From positions 281,077 to 345,076 of the forward strand of contig NZ_JBEFTX010000007.1 of NCBI RefSeq assembly GCF_040195635.1: 64,000 nucleotides of DNA. The letters are read 5' to 3'. This DNA comes from Thermasporomyces sp040195635. GTDB taxonomy: Bacteria; Actinomycetota; Actinomycetes; Propionibacteriales; Actinopolymorphaceae. Below the pieces are notes generated by a model. The model was not told where the DNA came from. It was given only the letters and a program-made list of their open reading frames with translations, and did no database searches. The number at the start of each line of letters is the position of its first letter. Positions within the stretch are counted from its first letter, which is position 1. Below, one piece after another: positions 50,851-58,227 of the stretch. Position numbers and translations under genes: made by a program.

Positions 50851-52170
50851 ATGGCATCCGCCACCACCCCCCACCGCCGCGCGCTCGCGCTGATGTGCGC
50901 CGGCCTACTCGCCACCCTCTCGATCGCCACCGCGTGCGGGTCGTCCGACCCGGCCGAGTCCTCCGACGGTCCGGTGACCCTCACCATGACCGCCTGGGGC
51001 GGTGACGTCGACAAGAAGGTCTACGAAGAGCGCCTCGCCATGGCGCACAAGAAGTACCCCAACATCAAGGTGAACCTGCAGATGTCGCCTGGTGGTGAGG
51101 AGTACTCCCAGAAGGTCTCCACCGCCATCGCCGGCGGCAAGGGCCCTGACATCCTCGAACTCGCCGAACACGTGCCTGCCTTCGCGAGCAAGAACCAGAT
51201 CCTCCCCCTCGACGAGCACCTCGAGTCGAGCAAGCTCGATCTCACGACGACGTTCGGGGAGACGACCGCGAAGATCTTCTCCTACGAGGGGCAGCAGTAC
51301 GCCGTGCCCGACCGGTCCGGCGCGATGGTGCTCTACTACAACAAGAAGATGTTCGACGACGCCGGCGTCGACTACCCCACCGCCGACTGGACCTGGGACG
51401 ACCTGCTCGCCGCGTCGCAGAAGCTCACGATCCGCGAAGGTGGCGAGGTCAAGCAGTGGGGATTCGCCACGATCTCGTGGTGGCCCTACTGGATGAGCTT
51501 CATGTACCAGAACGGCGGCCAGGTGCTCGACGCCTCCGGCAAACCGGTCATCAACAGCCCGGAGAACGTCGAGGCGATGCAGTGGTACAACGACCTCGCC
51601 TGGAAGCACAAGGTCTCCCCCACCCCGCGCGACTTCGCCAACTACGGCGAGGGTGTCGGACCTGACCAGCTCTTCGCCCAGGGCAAGCTCGCCATGGAGA
51701 TCACCGGGTTCTGGAACATCGCCGCCGCCAACAGCGTCGAGGGTCTCGACTGGGACATCTCCCCGCTCTGGCAGGGCAAGCAACCGGCGACGAGTGCCTT
51801 CTTCAACGGGCTCGCCATCTCCGGCACCTCCGAGCACCCCGACGAGGCATGGAAGGTGATCGAGTTCATGGCCAGCGAAGAGGGCCAGCGACCGATCATC
51901 GACAACGCCGAGGACGCACCGGCCAACGTCCAGGTGCAGCAGAGCGACGCGTTCCTCTCCCCGAAATGGGCGACCCGCGAGGTCAACATGGGCGCGTTCG
52001 CCGAGTCCTCCGACGCGGTCTTCGTACCGCCCCTCACCCCGCAGTGGAACGAGATGCTCAAGGTGTGCACCGACAACATCGACCTGATGATGAACAACAA
52101 GGTCACGCCACAGGAGGCGCTCGACACCATCCAGGAGCGGCTCGACCAGGTAATGAGCCAGGGCGATTAG
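50851..52170 (+). CDS. Carbohydrate ABC transporter substrate-binding lipoprotein (MalE/UgpB family)
   Basis: A 439-residue extracellular solute-binding protein of family 1. The signal ends at lipobox ATAC (Cys29), followed by GSSDPAESSDG. Key family pieces are VTLTMTAWGGDVDKKVYEERLAMAHKKYP, the EYSQKVSTAIAGGKGPDILEL segment and VPDRSGAMVLYYNKKMFDDAGVD. The long aromatic-rich core continues with EITGFWNIAAAN. The sugar is unknown. The ATG at 50851 follows a GGAGG site. The two permease genes follow at once, but no ATPase gene is included, so a shared MsiK-type ATPase elsewhere is expected. Confidence 0.93.
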   Translation: MASATTPHRRALALMCAGLLATLSIATACGSSDPAESSDGPVTLTMTAWGGDVDKKVYEERLAMAHKKYPNIKVNLQMSPGGEEYSQKVSTAIAGGKGPDILELAEHVPAFASKNQILPLDEHLESSKLDLTTTFGETTAKIFSYEGQQYAVPDRSGAMVLYYNKKMFDDAGVDYPTADWTWDDLLAASQKLTIREGGEVKQWGFATISWWPYWMSFMYQNGGQVLDASGKPVINSPENVEAMQWYNDLAWKHKVSPTPRDFANYGEGVGPDQLFAQGKLAMEITGFWNIAAANSVEGLDWDISPLWQGKQPATSAFFNGLAISGTSEHPDEAWKVIEFMASEEGQRPIIDNAEDAPANVQVQQSDAFLSPKWATREVNMGAFAESSDAVFVPPLTPQWNEMLKVCTDNIDLMMNNKVTPQEALDTIQERLDQVMSQGD

Positions 52171-52174
52171 GACG

Positions 52175-53170
52175 GTGAACGCCCAGACCGAGCAGCCGAC
52201 CGCCGCACCACGTGCCCTTCCGGCACGCCGTGCGGCGGTCCGCGGCCGGCGTCCCCGGCGACCGGGCGACCGGCCCTGGTGGACGCAGGGGCGGCGCGAG
52301 GCCCTGTGGTTCTACCTCATGGCCTCGCCGTGGATCGTCGGATTCGTCGTGTTCCTCGCCGGCCCGATGGTCGCGTCGCTCTACCTCAGCATGACCGACT
52401 ACGACCTGCTCACGCCTCCTGAGTGGGTTGGCCTGGACAACTACATCCGCATGTTCGGCGAGGATCCACTGTTCTGGAAGGTGCTGCGCAACACCGCCTT
52501 CTACACGTTCCTCTCCGTGCCCGTGTCGACCGTGCTGTCGGTCGCGCTCGCGGCCCTGCTGCACAAGCCGCTTCCTGGCATGCGGTTCTACCGCACAATC
52601 GTCTACCTGCCGGCGCTCGTGCCCCTGGTGGCGAGCGCGATGCTGTTCACCTGGGTCCTCGCGCCGGACGCCGGGCTCATCAACCGCGGGCTCGGACTGC
52701 TCGGCATCGAGGGCCCTGCCTGGCTGCTCAGCGAGACGTGGGTCATCCCGGCTCTCATCCTCATGTCGATCTGGAGCGTCGGCACCGGCGTCGTACTCCT
52801 GCTCGCCGGCATGCAAGGCATCCCGCCCGAGCTGATCGAGGCCGCCACCATCGACGGCGCCAGCCCGCGCCAGCGGTTCTTCCGGATCGTCCTGCCGATG
52901 CTGTCGCCCGTCATCCTCTTCAACGTCGTGATGGGTCTGATCGGCGCGTTCCAGGTGTTCAGCCAGGTCTACATCCTCACCGGTGGCGGGCCGAACAACG
53001 CGAGCCAGATGCTCGTGCCGTACGTCTTCGAGGAGGGCTTCCAGAACTACCGGATGGGCTACGCCTCCGCGCTGTCCTGGCTGCTGTTCGCCGTCATCAT
53101 GATCTGCACCGCGGTCGTCTTCCGGTCGTCGTCGCGCTGGGTGTTCTACGAGTCGGAGGTTGCCCGATGA
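52175..53170 (+). CDS. Carbohydrate ABC transporter permease (MalF/UgpA type)
   Basis: A 331-residue inner-membrane permease with six helices after a basic proline/arginine-rich N-terminal extension of about 45 residues. The first helix is FYLMASPWIVGFVVFLAGPM. The coupling loop is ELIEAATIDGASPRQRFFRIVLPMLSP, and ILTGGGPNNASQMLVPYVFE is typical of the family. The GTG at 52175 begins 4 bases after the binding-protein stop. Its own stop overlaps the next gene by 4 bases. Confidence 0.94.
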   Translation: MNAQTEQPTAAPRALPARRAAVRGRRPRRPGDRPWWTQGRREALWFYLMASPWIVGFVVFLAGPMVASLYLSMTDYDLLTPPEWVGLDNYIRMFGEDPLFWKVLRNTAFYTFLSVPVSTVLSVALAALLHKPLPGMRFYRTIVYLPALVPLVASAMLFTWVLAPDAGLINRGLGLLGIEGPAWLLSETWVIPALILMSIWSVGTGVVLLLAGMQGIPPELIEAATIDGASPRQRFFRIVLPMLSPVILFNVVMGLIGAFQVFSQVYILTGGGPNNASQMLVPYVFEEGFQNYRMGYASALSWLLFAVIMICTAVVFRSSSRWVFYESEVAR

Positions 53171-54090
53171 GCACGCCGGTCGACGATGCGGTGACGCGCC
53201 AGGACGCGCCCGACGGTGGGCTGCGCCGGAGCCAGGCGGTGGGGACGCGCCGCGGACGCGACGCCACCGTGTCCTACGGCGTCCTCACCGTGGTGTCGGC
53301 GGTCCTCGCCGCGCCGTTCGTCTTCATGGTCTCGATCGCGCTGTCCAGCGACGCGACCGTGCAGAAGGTGTCGTTCACGCTGATTCCGCGCGAGTTCCAG
53401 TTCGACAACTTCGTCCGGGTGCTGAGCTCGGATGCGCACATGGCGCGCTGGATCCTCAACAGTCTCATCATCGTGACCTTCGCCTGTCTCGGACAGATGT
53501 TCGTGAGCGCGATGGTGGCGTACGCCTTCGCCCGGTTGCGGGCGCCCGGGCGCTCGGCGCTCTTCGTCGTTCTCCTGTCGACGATGATGGTGCCGGTCGA
53601 GGTGACGATCATCCCGCAGTTCGTACTCTTCCGGGAGCTCGACTGGATCGACACGCTGTGGCCGTTGATCGTGCCGAACCTCTTCGGCGGTGCGTACAAC
53701 ATCTTCCTGATGCGGCAGTTCGTCACCCGGATCCCGCGCGAGCTCGACGAGGCTGCCCAGGTCGACGGGCTCGGCTACTTCGGCATCTTCGCCAGGATCG
53801 TGCTACCGCTGATGAAACCGGTGGTGGTCGCCGTCGGCGTGTTCAGCTTCTCGTTCTCCTGGGGCTGGTTCTTCGGGCCGCTCATCTACCTCAACACCGA
53901 GACGAAGTATCCGCTCGCGCTCGGCGTGCAGTTCCTCTCCGGGACCTCCACGAATGCCCAGACTCCGCCGTACAACCTCGTCATGGTGGGTGCGCTCCTC
54001 CTCACCGTACCGATGGTGGCGGTCTACTTCTTCAGCCAGAAGTACATCTACCAGGTCAACCTCGGCGCGGGCAGCGCGGGAATTCGCTGA
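53167..54090 (+). CDS. Carbohydrate ABC transporter permease (MalG/UgpE type)
   Basis: A 307-residue permease. The first helix follows GRDATVSYG. The first-loop ALSSDATVQKVSFTLIPREFQFDNF and the coupling loop ELDEAAQVDGLGYFGIFARIVLPLMKP are diagnostic. It ends FSQKYIYQVNLGAGSAGIR, like the MalG C-terminus that docks on the ATPase. The ATG at 53167 forms ATGA with the previous stop. No ATPase gene follows. The next genes are on the other strand. Confidence 0.93.
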   Translation: MSTPVDDAVTRQDAPDGGLRRSQAVGTRRGRDATVSYGVLTVVSAVLAAPFVFMVSIALSSDATVQKVSFTLIPREFQFDNFVRVLSSDAHMARWILNSLIIVTFACLGQMFVSAMVAYAFARLRAPGRSALFVVLLSTMMVPVEVTIIPQFVLFRELDWIDTLWPLIVPNLFGGAYNIFLMRQFVTRIPRELDEAAQVDGLGYFGIFARIVLPLMKPVVVAVGVFSFSFSWGWFFGPLIYLNTETKYPLALGVQFLSGTSTNAQTPPYNLVMVGALLLTVPMVAVYFFSQKYIYQVNLGAGSAGIR

Positions 54091-54109
54091 GACTCATGGC
54101 GGGGCCTCG

Positions 54110-54457
54110 TCACCTGCCTCGGACGATGGAGACGAGGCCGCCGACCATGTGAGCACACTGCGCCGGGGTGAGGGACCCGAAGTACTCCCCGAGCATCTCC
54201 AGCGGAAGCCACACCACCCGATCGGCGAGGACGACGCCGTAGTCGGTCTCGATCGCATACGCCGTGGCGCGGTAGCGCGTTCCGGTCTCGATCTCGGCGA
54301 CGAGCACGGTCGGCCCCGCCGCGGCGTTGTAGGTGTCCGCGGACACCACGGCGTAGAGCTCCCGCTCTCCGGTGAGCGGCGACTTGTCGGAGATGTAGAC
54401 GCTGCCCTGACGGGGATGCTCGGATTCCGGTCCGGTCAACGAGTGGACTGCTTCCAA
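54110..54457 (-). CDS. MazF/PemK-like toxin-type protein, N-terminus degenerate
   Basis: A 115-residue protein with the tail pattern of PemK/MazF-fold endoribonucleases: RELYAVVSADTYNAAAGPTVLVAEI, VVLADRVVWLPLEMLGEYFGSLTP and MVGGLVSIVRGR. The usual start, RGDIWWVDLxPxxGxEQxGxRPxLV, is only weakly seen as RQGSVYISDKSPLTGERELYAVV. It is therefore either a divergent member or inactive. It overlaps the antitoxin-type gene by 22 bases. A toxin-antitoxin role is inference from the pair. Confidence 0.7.
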   Translation of the reverse strand: MEAVHSLTGPESEHPRQGSVYISDKSPLTGERELYAVVSADTYNAAAGPTVLVAEIETGTRYRATAYAIETDYGVVLADRVVWLPLEMLGEYFGSLTPAQCAHMVGGLVSIVRGR

Positions 54458-54678
54458 GTGGTCAGGGCGTCGCGCCGGGCGGTGGCGCGGCGCCGCAAGG
54501 TGTGCGGATCATCGCTGCTCTCGAGCATCGCCACGTGCTCGGCGGCATCGCGGCGGGCGAGCTCGACTCGCAGCGCCTCGTCGATCCACCTCGACAGGGA
54601 GGTTCCGGCACGCTTGGCGTGTGCGGCGGCACGGGCGTGGGTGTCGTCTGGCAGGGAGATGCCCAACTTCACGGTCAT
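54436..54678 (-). CDS. Ribbon-helix-helix (CopG-type) antitoxin-like protein
   Basis: An 80-residue protein. MTVKLGISLPDDTHARAAAH is a ribbon strand and first helix, and GTSLSRWIDEALRVELARRD the second helix, matching MazE/CopG-type RHH antitoxins. A charged tail (HTLRRRATARRDALTTWKQS) could wrap the toxin. It is first in the pair, divergent from the enolase gene with 116 bases between. It likely binds its own promoter there. Confidence 0.8.
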   Translation of the reverse strand: MTVKLGISLPDDTHARAAAHAKRAGTSLSRWIDEALRVELARRDAAEHVAMLESSDDPHTLRRRATARRDALTTWKQSTR

Positions 54679-54794
54679 ACCTGCAGTCTGACCGATGGTA
54701 CGACCGAAGCGGAAGAGGGCCAGCCGGGACGTGGACAGAGACTTCCGTCCCGACCCCGATCACGGCACCCTGAGCCGCGACGAGAGGACACCCT

Positions 54795-56138
54795 GTGACC
54801 GGAAGTCGTTCCACCGAGATTGCCGACGTCGTGGCCTGGGAGGCACTGGACTCCAGGGGAAGGCCGACGGTCGCCTGCCGGGTCCACCTCGCCGGCGGTG
54901 CCGTCGGCCGGGCCATCGTCCCGTCCGGCGCGTCGACCGGCAGCCACGAAGCCGTCGAGCGCCGGGACGGTGGAACGCGGTACGGCGGGTGGGGTGTGCG
55001 CGGCGCGGTCGAGGCCGTCCGCGCCGAACTCCGGCCGGCGGTCATCGGACTCGACGCGACCTGCCAGGTCGACGTCGACCGTCGACTGGAAGAGGTCGAC
55101 GGAACGCCTGACCTTCGCCGTGCCGGCGCCAACGCTGTCCTGGCGGTCTCGCTGGCGACCGCGATCGCCGGTGCACGGGCGCTCGGCCAGCCGCTGTGGA
55201 AATCCCTCGCCGGGCCGACTCCGCTGGCCGGGGAGCCGACGGCCGGGGAGCCGAGGGAACCGGTCCTGCTGCCGATGCCGATGGTCAACATCCTTTCTGG
55301 CGGCGCCCACGCCGCCCGGGCGATCGACATCCAGGACGTCCTGGCCGTGCCGGTGGGTGCCGGCACCTTCGCGTACGGACTCGAACTCGTGGAGCGGGTG
55401 CGCGCCGCGACCGCAGCGCTCCTCGACTCGCGCGGCGACGGCACGGGCCTCGTGGCCGACGAAGGCGGCCTTGCCGCGCCGCTTCCCACCAACGAGGCCG
55501 CACTTGCGCTCGTCACGGACGGTATCGAAGCCGCGGGCCTGACGCCCGGACACGACGTCGCACTCGCCGTCGACCTGGCAGCGAGCCAGTTCGGCACCGC
55601 CGACGGGACGTACCACCTGCGGTGTGAGGACCGAATCCTCGACCGGGACGGCTGGCTCGCGGAGGTCGGGCGCTGGTGCGAGAGGTATCCGATCGTGTCG
55701 CTCGAGGACGTCCTGAACGAAGACGACTGGGAGGGCTGGACACTCGCGGCTCGTACCTTGCCCGAGGACTGCCAACTCCTGGGCGACGACCTGTTCGCGA
55801 CGCATCTCGATCGGGTCGAGAAGGGTATCGCCTGCCAGGCGGCCAATGCCGTGCTCGTCAAGCCCAACCAGGCCGGGACGTTGACCCGGGCGCAACGCGT
55901 CCTTCGCCGGGCCCAGCAGGCCGGCCTCGCGACGGTGGTCAGCGCCCGCTCAGGCGACACCGAGGACACCTGGCTCGCCGACCTTGCGGTGGGATGGCGA
56001 TCAGGACAGATCAAGGTCGGTTCGACGACCCGCTCGGAGCGGACCGCGAAGTGGAACCGGCTGCTCGAGCTCGAACACGACCTGGGCGAGGCCGCCGTAG
56101 TCGCCCACCGGGGCGTCCTGCGTGGTCAGGCGTACTGA
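54795..56138 (+). CDS. Enolase-family paralogue with altered active site
   Basis: A 447-residue member of the enolase family. Conserved parts are PSGASTGSHEAVE, GGAHAARAIDIQD, ADEGGLA (Glu), Mg ligands in AVDLAASQ, SLEDVLNEDDW and LGDDLFATH, the base Lys in LVKPNQAGT, and IKVGSTTRSERTAKWNRLLE. Two active-site positions differ. The motif SHRSGETED is SARSGDTED, so the catalytic His is Ala384. The QE of the IQEFM motif is QD (Asp181). Metal binding and general base are kept. Either it is a slow enolase, a different dehydratase, or a moonlighting protein. It lacks the usual glycolytic neighbours. It starts at GTG 54795 and overlaps the convergent LysR gene by 13 bases. Confidence 0.85.
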   Translation: MTGSRSTEIADVVAWEALDSRGRPTVACRVHLAGGAVGRAIVPSGASTGSHEAVERRDGGTRYGGWGVRGAVEAVRAELRPAVIGLDATCQVDVDRRLEEVDGTPDLRRAGANAVLAVSLATAIAGARALGQPLWKSLAGPTPLAGEPTAGEPREPVLLPMPMVNILSGGAHAARAIDIQDVLAVPVGAGTFAYGLELVERVRAATAALLDSRGDGTGLVADEGGLAAPLPTNEAALALVTDGIEAAGLTPGHDVALAVDLAASQFGTADGTYHLRCEDRILDRDGWLAEVGRWCERYPIVSLEDVLNEDDWEGWTLAARTLPEDCQLLGDDLFATHLDRVEKGIACQAANAVLVKPNQAGTLTRAQRVLRRAQQAGLATVVSARSGDTEDTWLADLAVGWRSGQIKVGSTTRSERTAKWNRLLELEHDLGEAAVVAHRGVLRGQAY

Positions 56139-57028
56139 ACCGATCTGACGCCGACCTGGTCGAGCAGCAGGTCGACGAACCGACGCGCGGCGGGATTGTC
56201 GCGCAACGACTCACGGACCCGCACCGCGATATGGCGTGTCGGGCTCGGGTCGACGATCGGAACCGCGACGAGTCCGGTCGGCAGTGTCCCGATACCCAGG
56301 CGCGGCACCACGGTGATCCCGATGCCAGCGGCGACGAACGAGATGGCCGTCGGGTAGTCAGGGGTCTCGACCTGGAATCCTGGGCTGAAGCCGACGGAGG
56401 TGCATGCGTCGAGCACCACCTGCCGGCACGGCCCTCGGCCGTAGTCGTTGTCCACCCAGGCATCGTCGGCAAGCTCTCTCAGGGGGACAGCATCCCGGGC
56501 GGCCAGCCGATGACTCGAGGGCAGCACCACCAGGTACGGGTCGTCGAGCACGGGGCGCACGTCGTAGCCCCGCGGTGGGCCTGAGGCAGAGTCCCGGACG
56601 AAGATCTCCAGGTCAGGTGTGGCGTGATGGTCGTCGACCAGCTCGATGAGCCGCAGGTCGACGCGCAGCTCGGGGAACTCGCGGGTGAGCGTCGCGACCA
56701 CCGGAGGTATCCAGGCCGCGCCCGCGGAGGCGAAGTAGTTCACCGCGAGACTCCCCACGCGACCCTCGCGCAGGTCGGCGACCATCGACTCGAGGGCGGC
56801 CAACCGTTCGAGTACGGCGGCCGCCTCATCGGCCAGAAGCCGTCCTGTCACCGTGGGAGTGATGCCTCGACCGTCGCGTTCGAGCAGCCGGAGACCCGTC
56901 TCGCGCTGGAGGACACCGAGATGTTGGCTGATCGCCGAAGGTGTGTATCCGAGGTTCGCCGCGGCCCGATTGACCGAGCCGGAGGCCACAACCGCCCTGA
57001 AGATGCGCAGTCGATGAGCGTCGAGCAT
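56126..57028 (-). CDS. LysR-family transcriptional regulator
   Basis: A 300-residue regulator. The N-terminal helix-turn-helix reads LDAHRLRIFRAVVASGSVNR, then AAANLGYTPSAISQHLGVLQ, typical of LysR. The two-lobed effector domain follows, beginning VGSLAVNYFASAGAAWIPPVV. The ATG at 57028 (MLDAHRL) is chosen; a start at 57067 adds 13 non-family residues. It is divergent from the EamA exporter, its probable target, and converges on the enolase gene. The effector is unknown. Confidence 0.92.
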   Translation of the reverse strand: MLDAHRLRIFRAVVASGSVNRAAANLGYTPSAISQHLGVLQRETGLRLLERDGRGITPTVTGRLLADEAAAVLERLAALESMVADLREGRVGSLAVNYFASAGAAWIPPVVATLTREFPELRVDLRLIELVDDHHATPDLEIFVRDSASGPPRGYDVRPVLDDPYLVVLPSSHRLAARDAVPLRELADDAWVDNDYGRGPCRQVVLDACTSVGFSPGFQVETPDYPTAISFVAAGIGITVVPRLGIGTLPTGLVAVPIVDPSPTRHIAVRVRESLRDNPAARRFVDLLLDQVGVRSVQYA

Positions 57029-57044
57029 GGACTGACTGTACAGC

Positions 57045-57068
57045 GTTACTGAACAGACATGTAGCAAC
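57045..57068. promoter_or_regulatory. Candidate LysR binding dyad
   Basis: GTTACT (57045-57050) and AGCAAC (57063-57068) form an imperfect dyad just upstream of the LysR start. CTGT and ACAG flank an overlapping pair. The layout suits autoregulation and control of the divergent transporter 174 bases away. Confidence 0.3.
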
Positions 57069-57241
57069 GTTCGCTTGTGCTGTCGAGTGTGGCGGGTGAG
57101 GATGAACCGCGTAGGAGCTCCTGGCGACGGTCCTGACAGCGTGGTTCACGCACGTGCTGCTCCCCCGCCGTCACTTCGGCCGGGTCCGACGTCCGCACGA
57201 CCTACTCTCCGCACAAGGCGTACGACATCGCAGGAGGCACG

Positions 57242-58165
57242 GTGCCCGGCAACACCGACGGCGGCATGGTCACGACGTCGACGCGCGCTCCGGTCCCTTC
57301 CTCCGCGACTCGGCACCGCGCGGTGGTCGCTGCGCTGGTCACCGTTCTGCTGTGGGCCTCGGCCTTCGTCGGGATCCGGATGATCGGAACGGCCTACTCC
57401 CCCGGTGCGCTCGCCTTCGGGCGGATCGCGGTGGGCGCACTGGTGCTCGGCGCGTTCGCGTGGCGTTGTCGATCCCCGCTGCCTCGTGGCGGCGCCTTCG
57501 CGCTCGTCATCGGGTACGGAGTCATCTGGTTCGCCGGTTACACCGCGGTGCTCAACCTGGCCGAACGCCATCTCGACGCCGGCACGGCCGCGCTGCTGGT
57601 CAACGTGGCACCGATCCTGGTCGCGGTCTTCGCGGGGCTCTTCCTCGGAGAGGGATTCGCCCGACCCCTTGTGATCGGAATCGCGATCGCCTTCCTCGGC
57701 GTCGTGGTGATCGCACTCGGCGGTTCCGGGGGCGAGTCGGTGAACGATGGCATCGGCATCGTGCTCGGCCTCGTCACCGCGCTGCTCTACGCCGCCGGGG
57801 TCCTCATGCAGAAGGTCGCTCTGCGCCGGGTCGACACGCTGACCGCCACCTTCCTCGGTTGCGCCACCGGGGCGGTCGTGCTACTGCCTTTCGCACCACA
57901 GTTCGTGGCCCAGAGCATGGCGGCGCCCACCAGCGCGATCGCGGCGGTCGTCTACCTGGGGGTGTTTCCCACCGCCATCGCCTTCAGTACCTGGGCTTAC
58001 GCCCTCGCGCGTACCGACGCCGGACGGATGACCGCCACGACACTGACCGTGCCCGCGATCGCGATCGTGCTCTCCTGGCTGCTGCTCGGCGAGCTGCCGA
58101 CCGTGCTCGGGATGGTGGGCGGGGCACTGTGCCTGCTCGGCGTGGCCATCAGCCGTCGCCGCTGA
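57242..58165 (+). CDS. EamA-family (DMT) transporter
   Basis: A 307-residue inner-membrane exporter with ten helices in two EamA halves. The first is about 27-160 (VVAALVTVLLWASAFVGIRM; HLDAGTAALLVNVAPILVAV) and the second about 170-300 (VYLGVFPTAIAFSTWAYALA; MTATTLTVPAIAIVLSWLLL). Its relatives export amino acids or metabolites, and the substrate is not readable. The GTG at 57242 follows a CAGGAGG site. The divergent LysR gene is the likely regulator. Confidence 0.9.
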   Translation: MPGNTDGGMVTTSTRAPVPSSATRHRAVVAALVTVLLWASAFVGIRMIGTAYSPGALAFGRIAVGALVLGAFAWRCRSPLPRGGAFALVIGYGVIWFAGYTAVLNLAERHLDAGTAALLVNVAPILVAVFAGLFLGEGFARPLVIGIAIAFLGVVVIALGGSGGESVNDGIGIVLGLVTALLYAAGVLMQKVALRRVDTLTATFLGCATGAVVLLPFAPQFVAQSMAAPTSAIAAVVYLGVFPTAIAFSTWAYALARTDAGRMTATTLTVPAIAIVLSWLLLGELPTVLGMVGGALCLLGVAISRRR

Positions 58166-58227
58166 GACCGCTCGCTCGAGTGGCTGCCCGACCGGCCGCT
58201 CCAGCGCTCGCCCCGTCAGCGCGGTCG

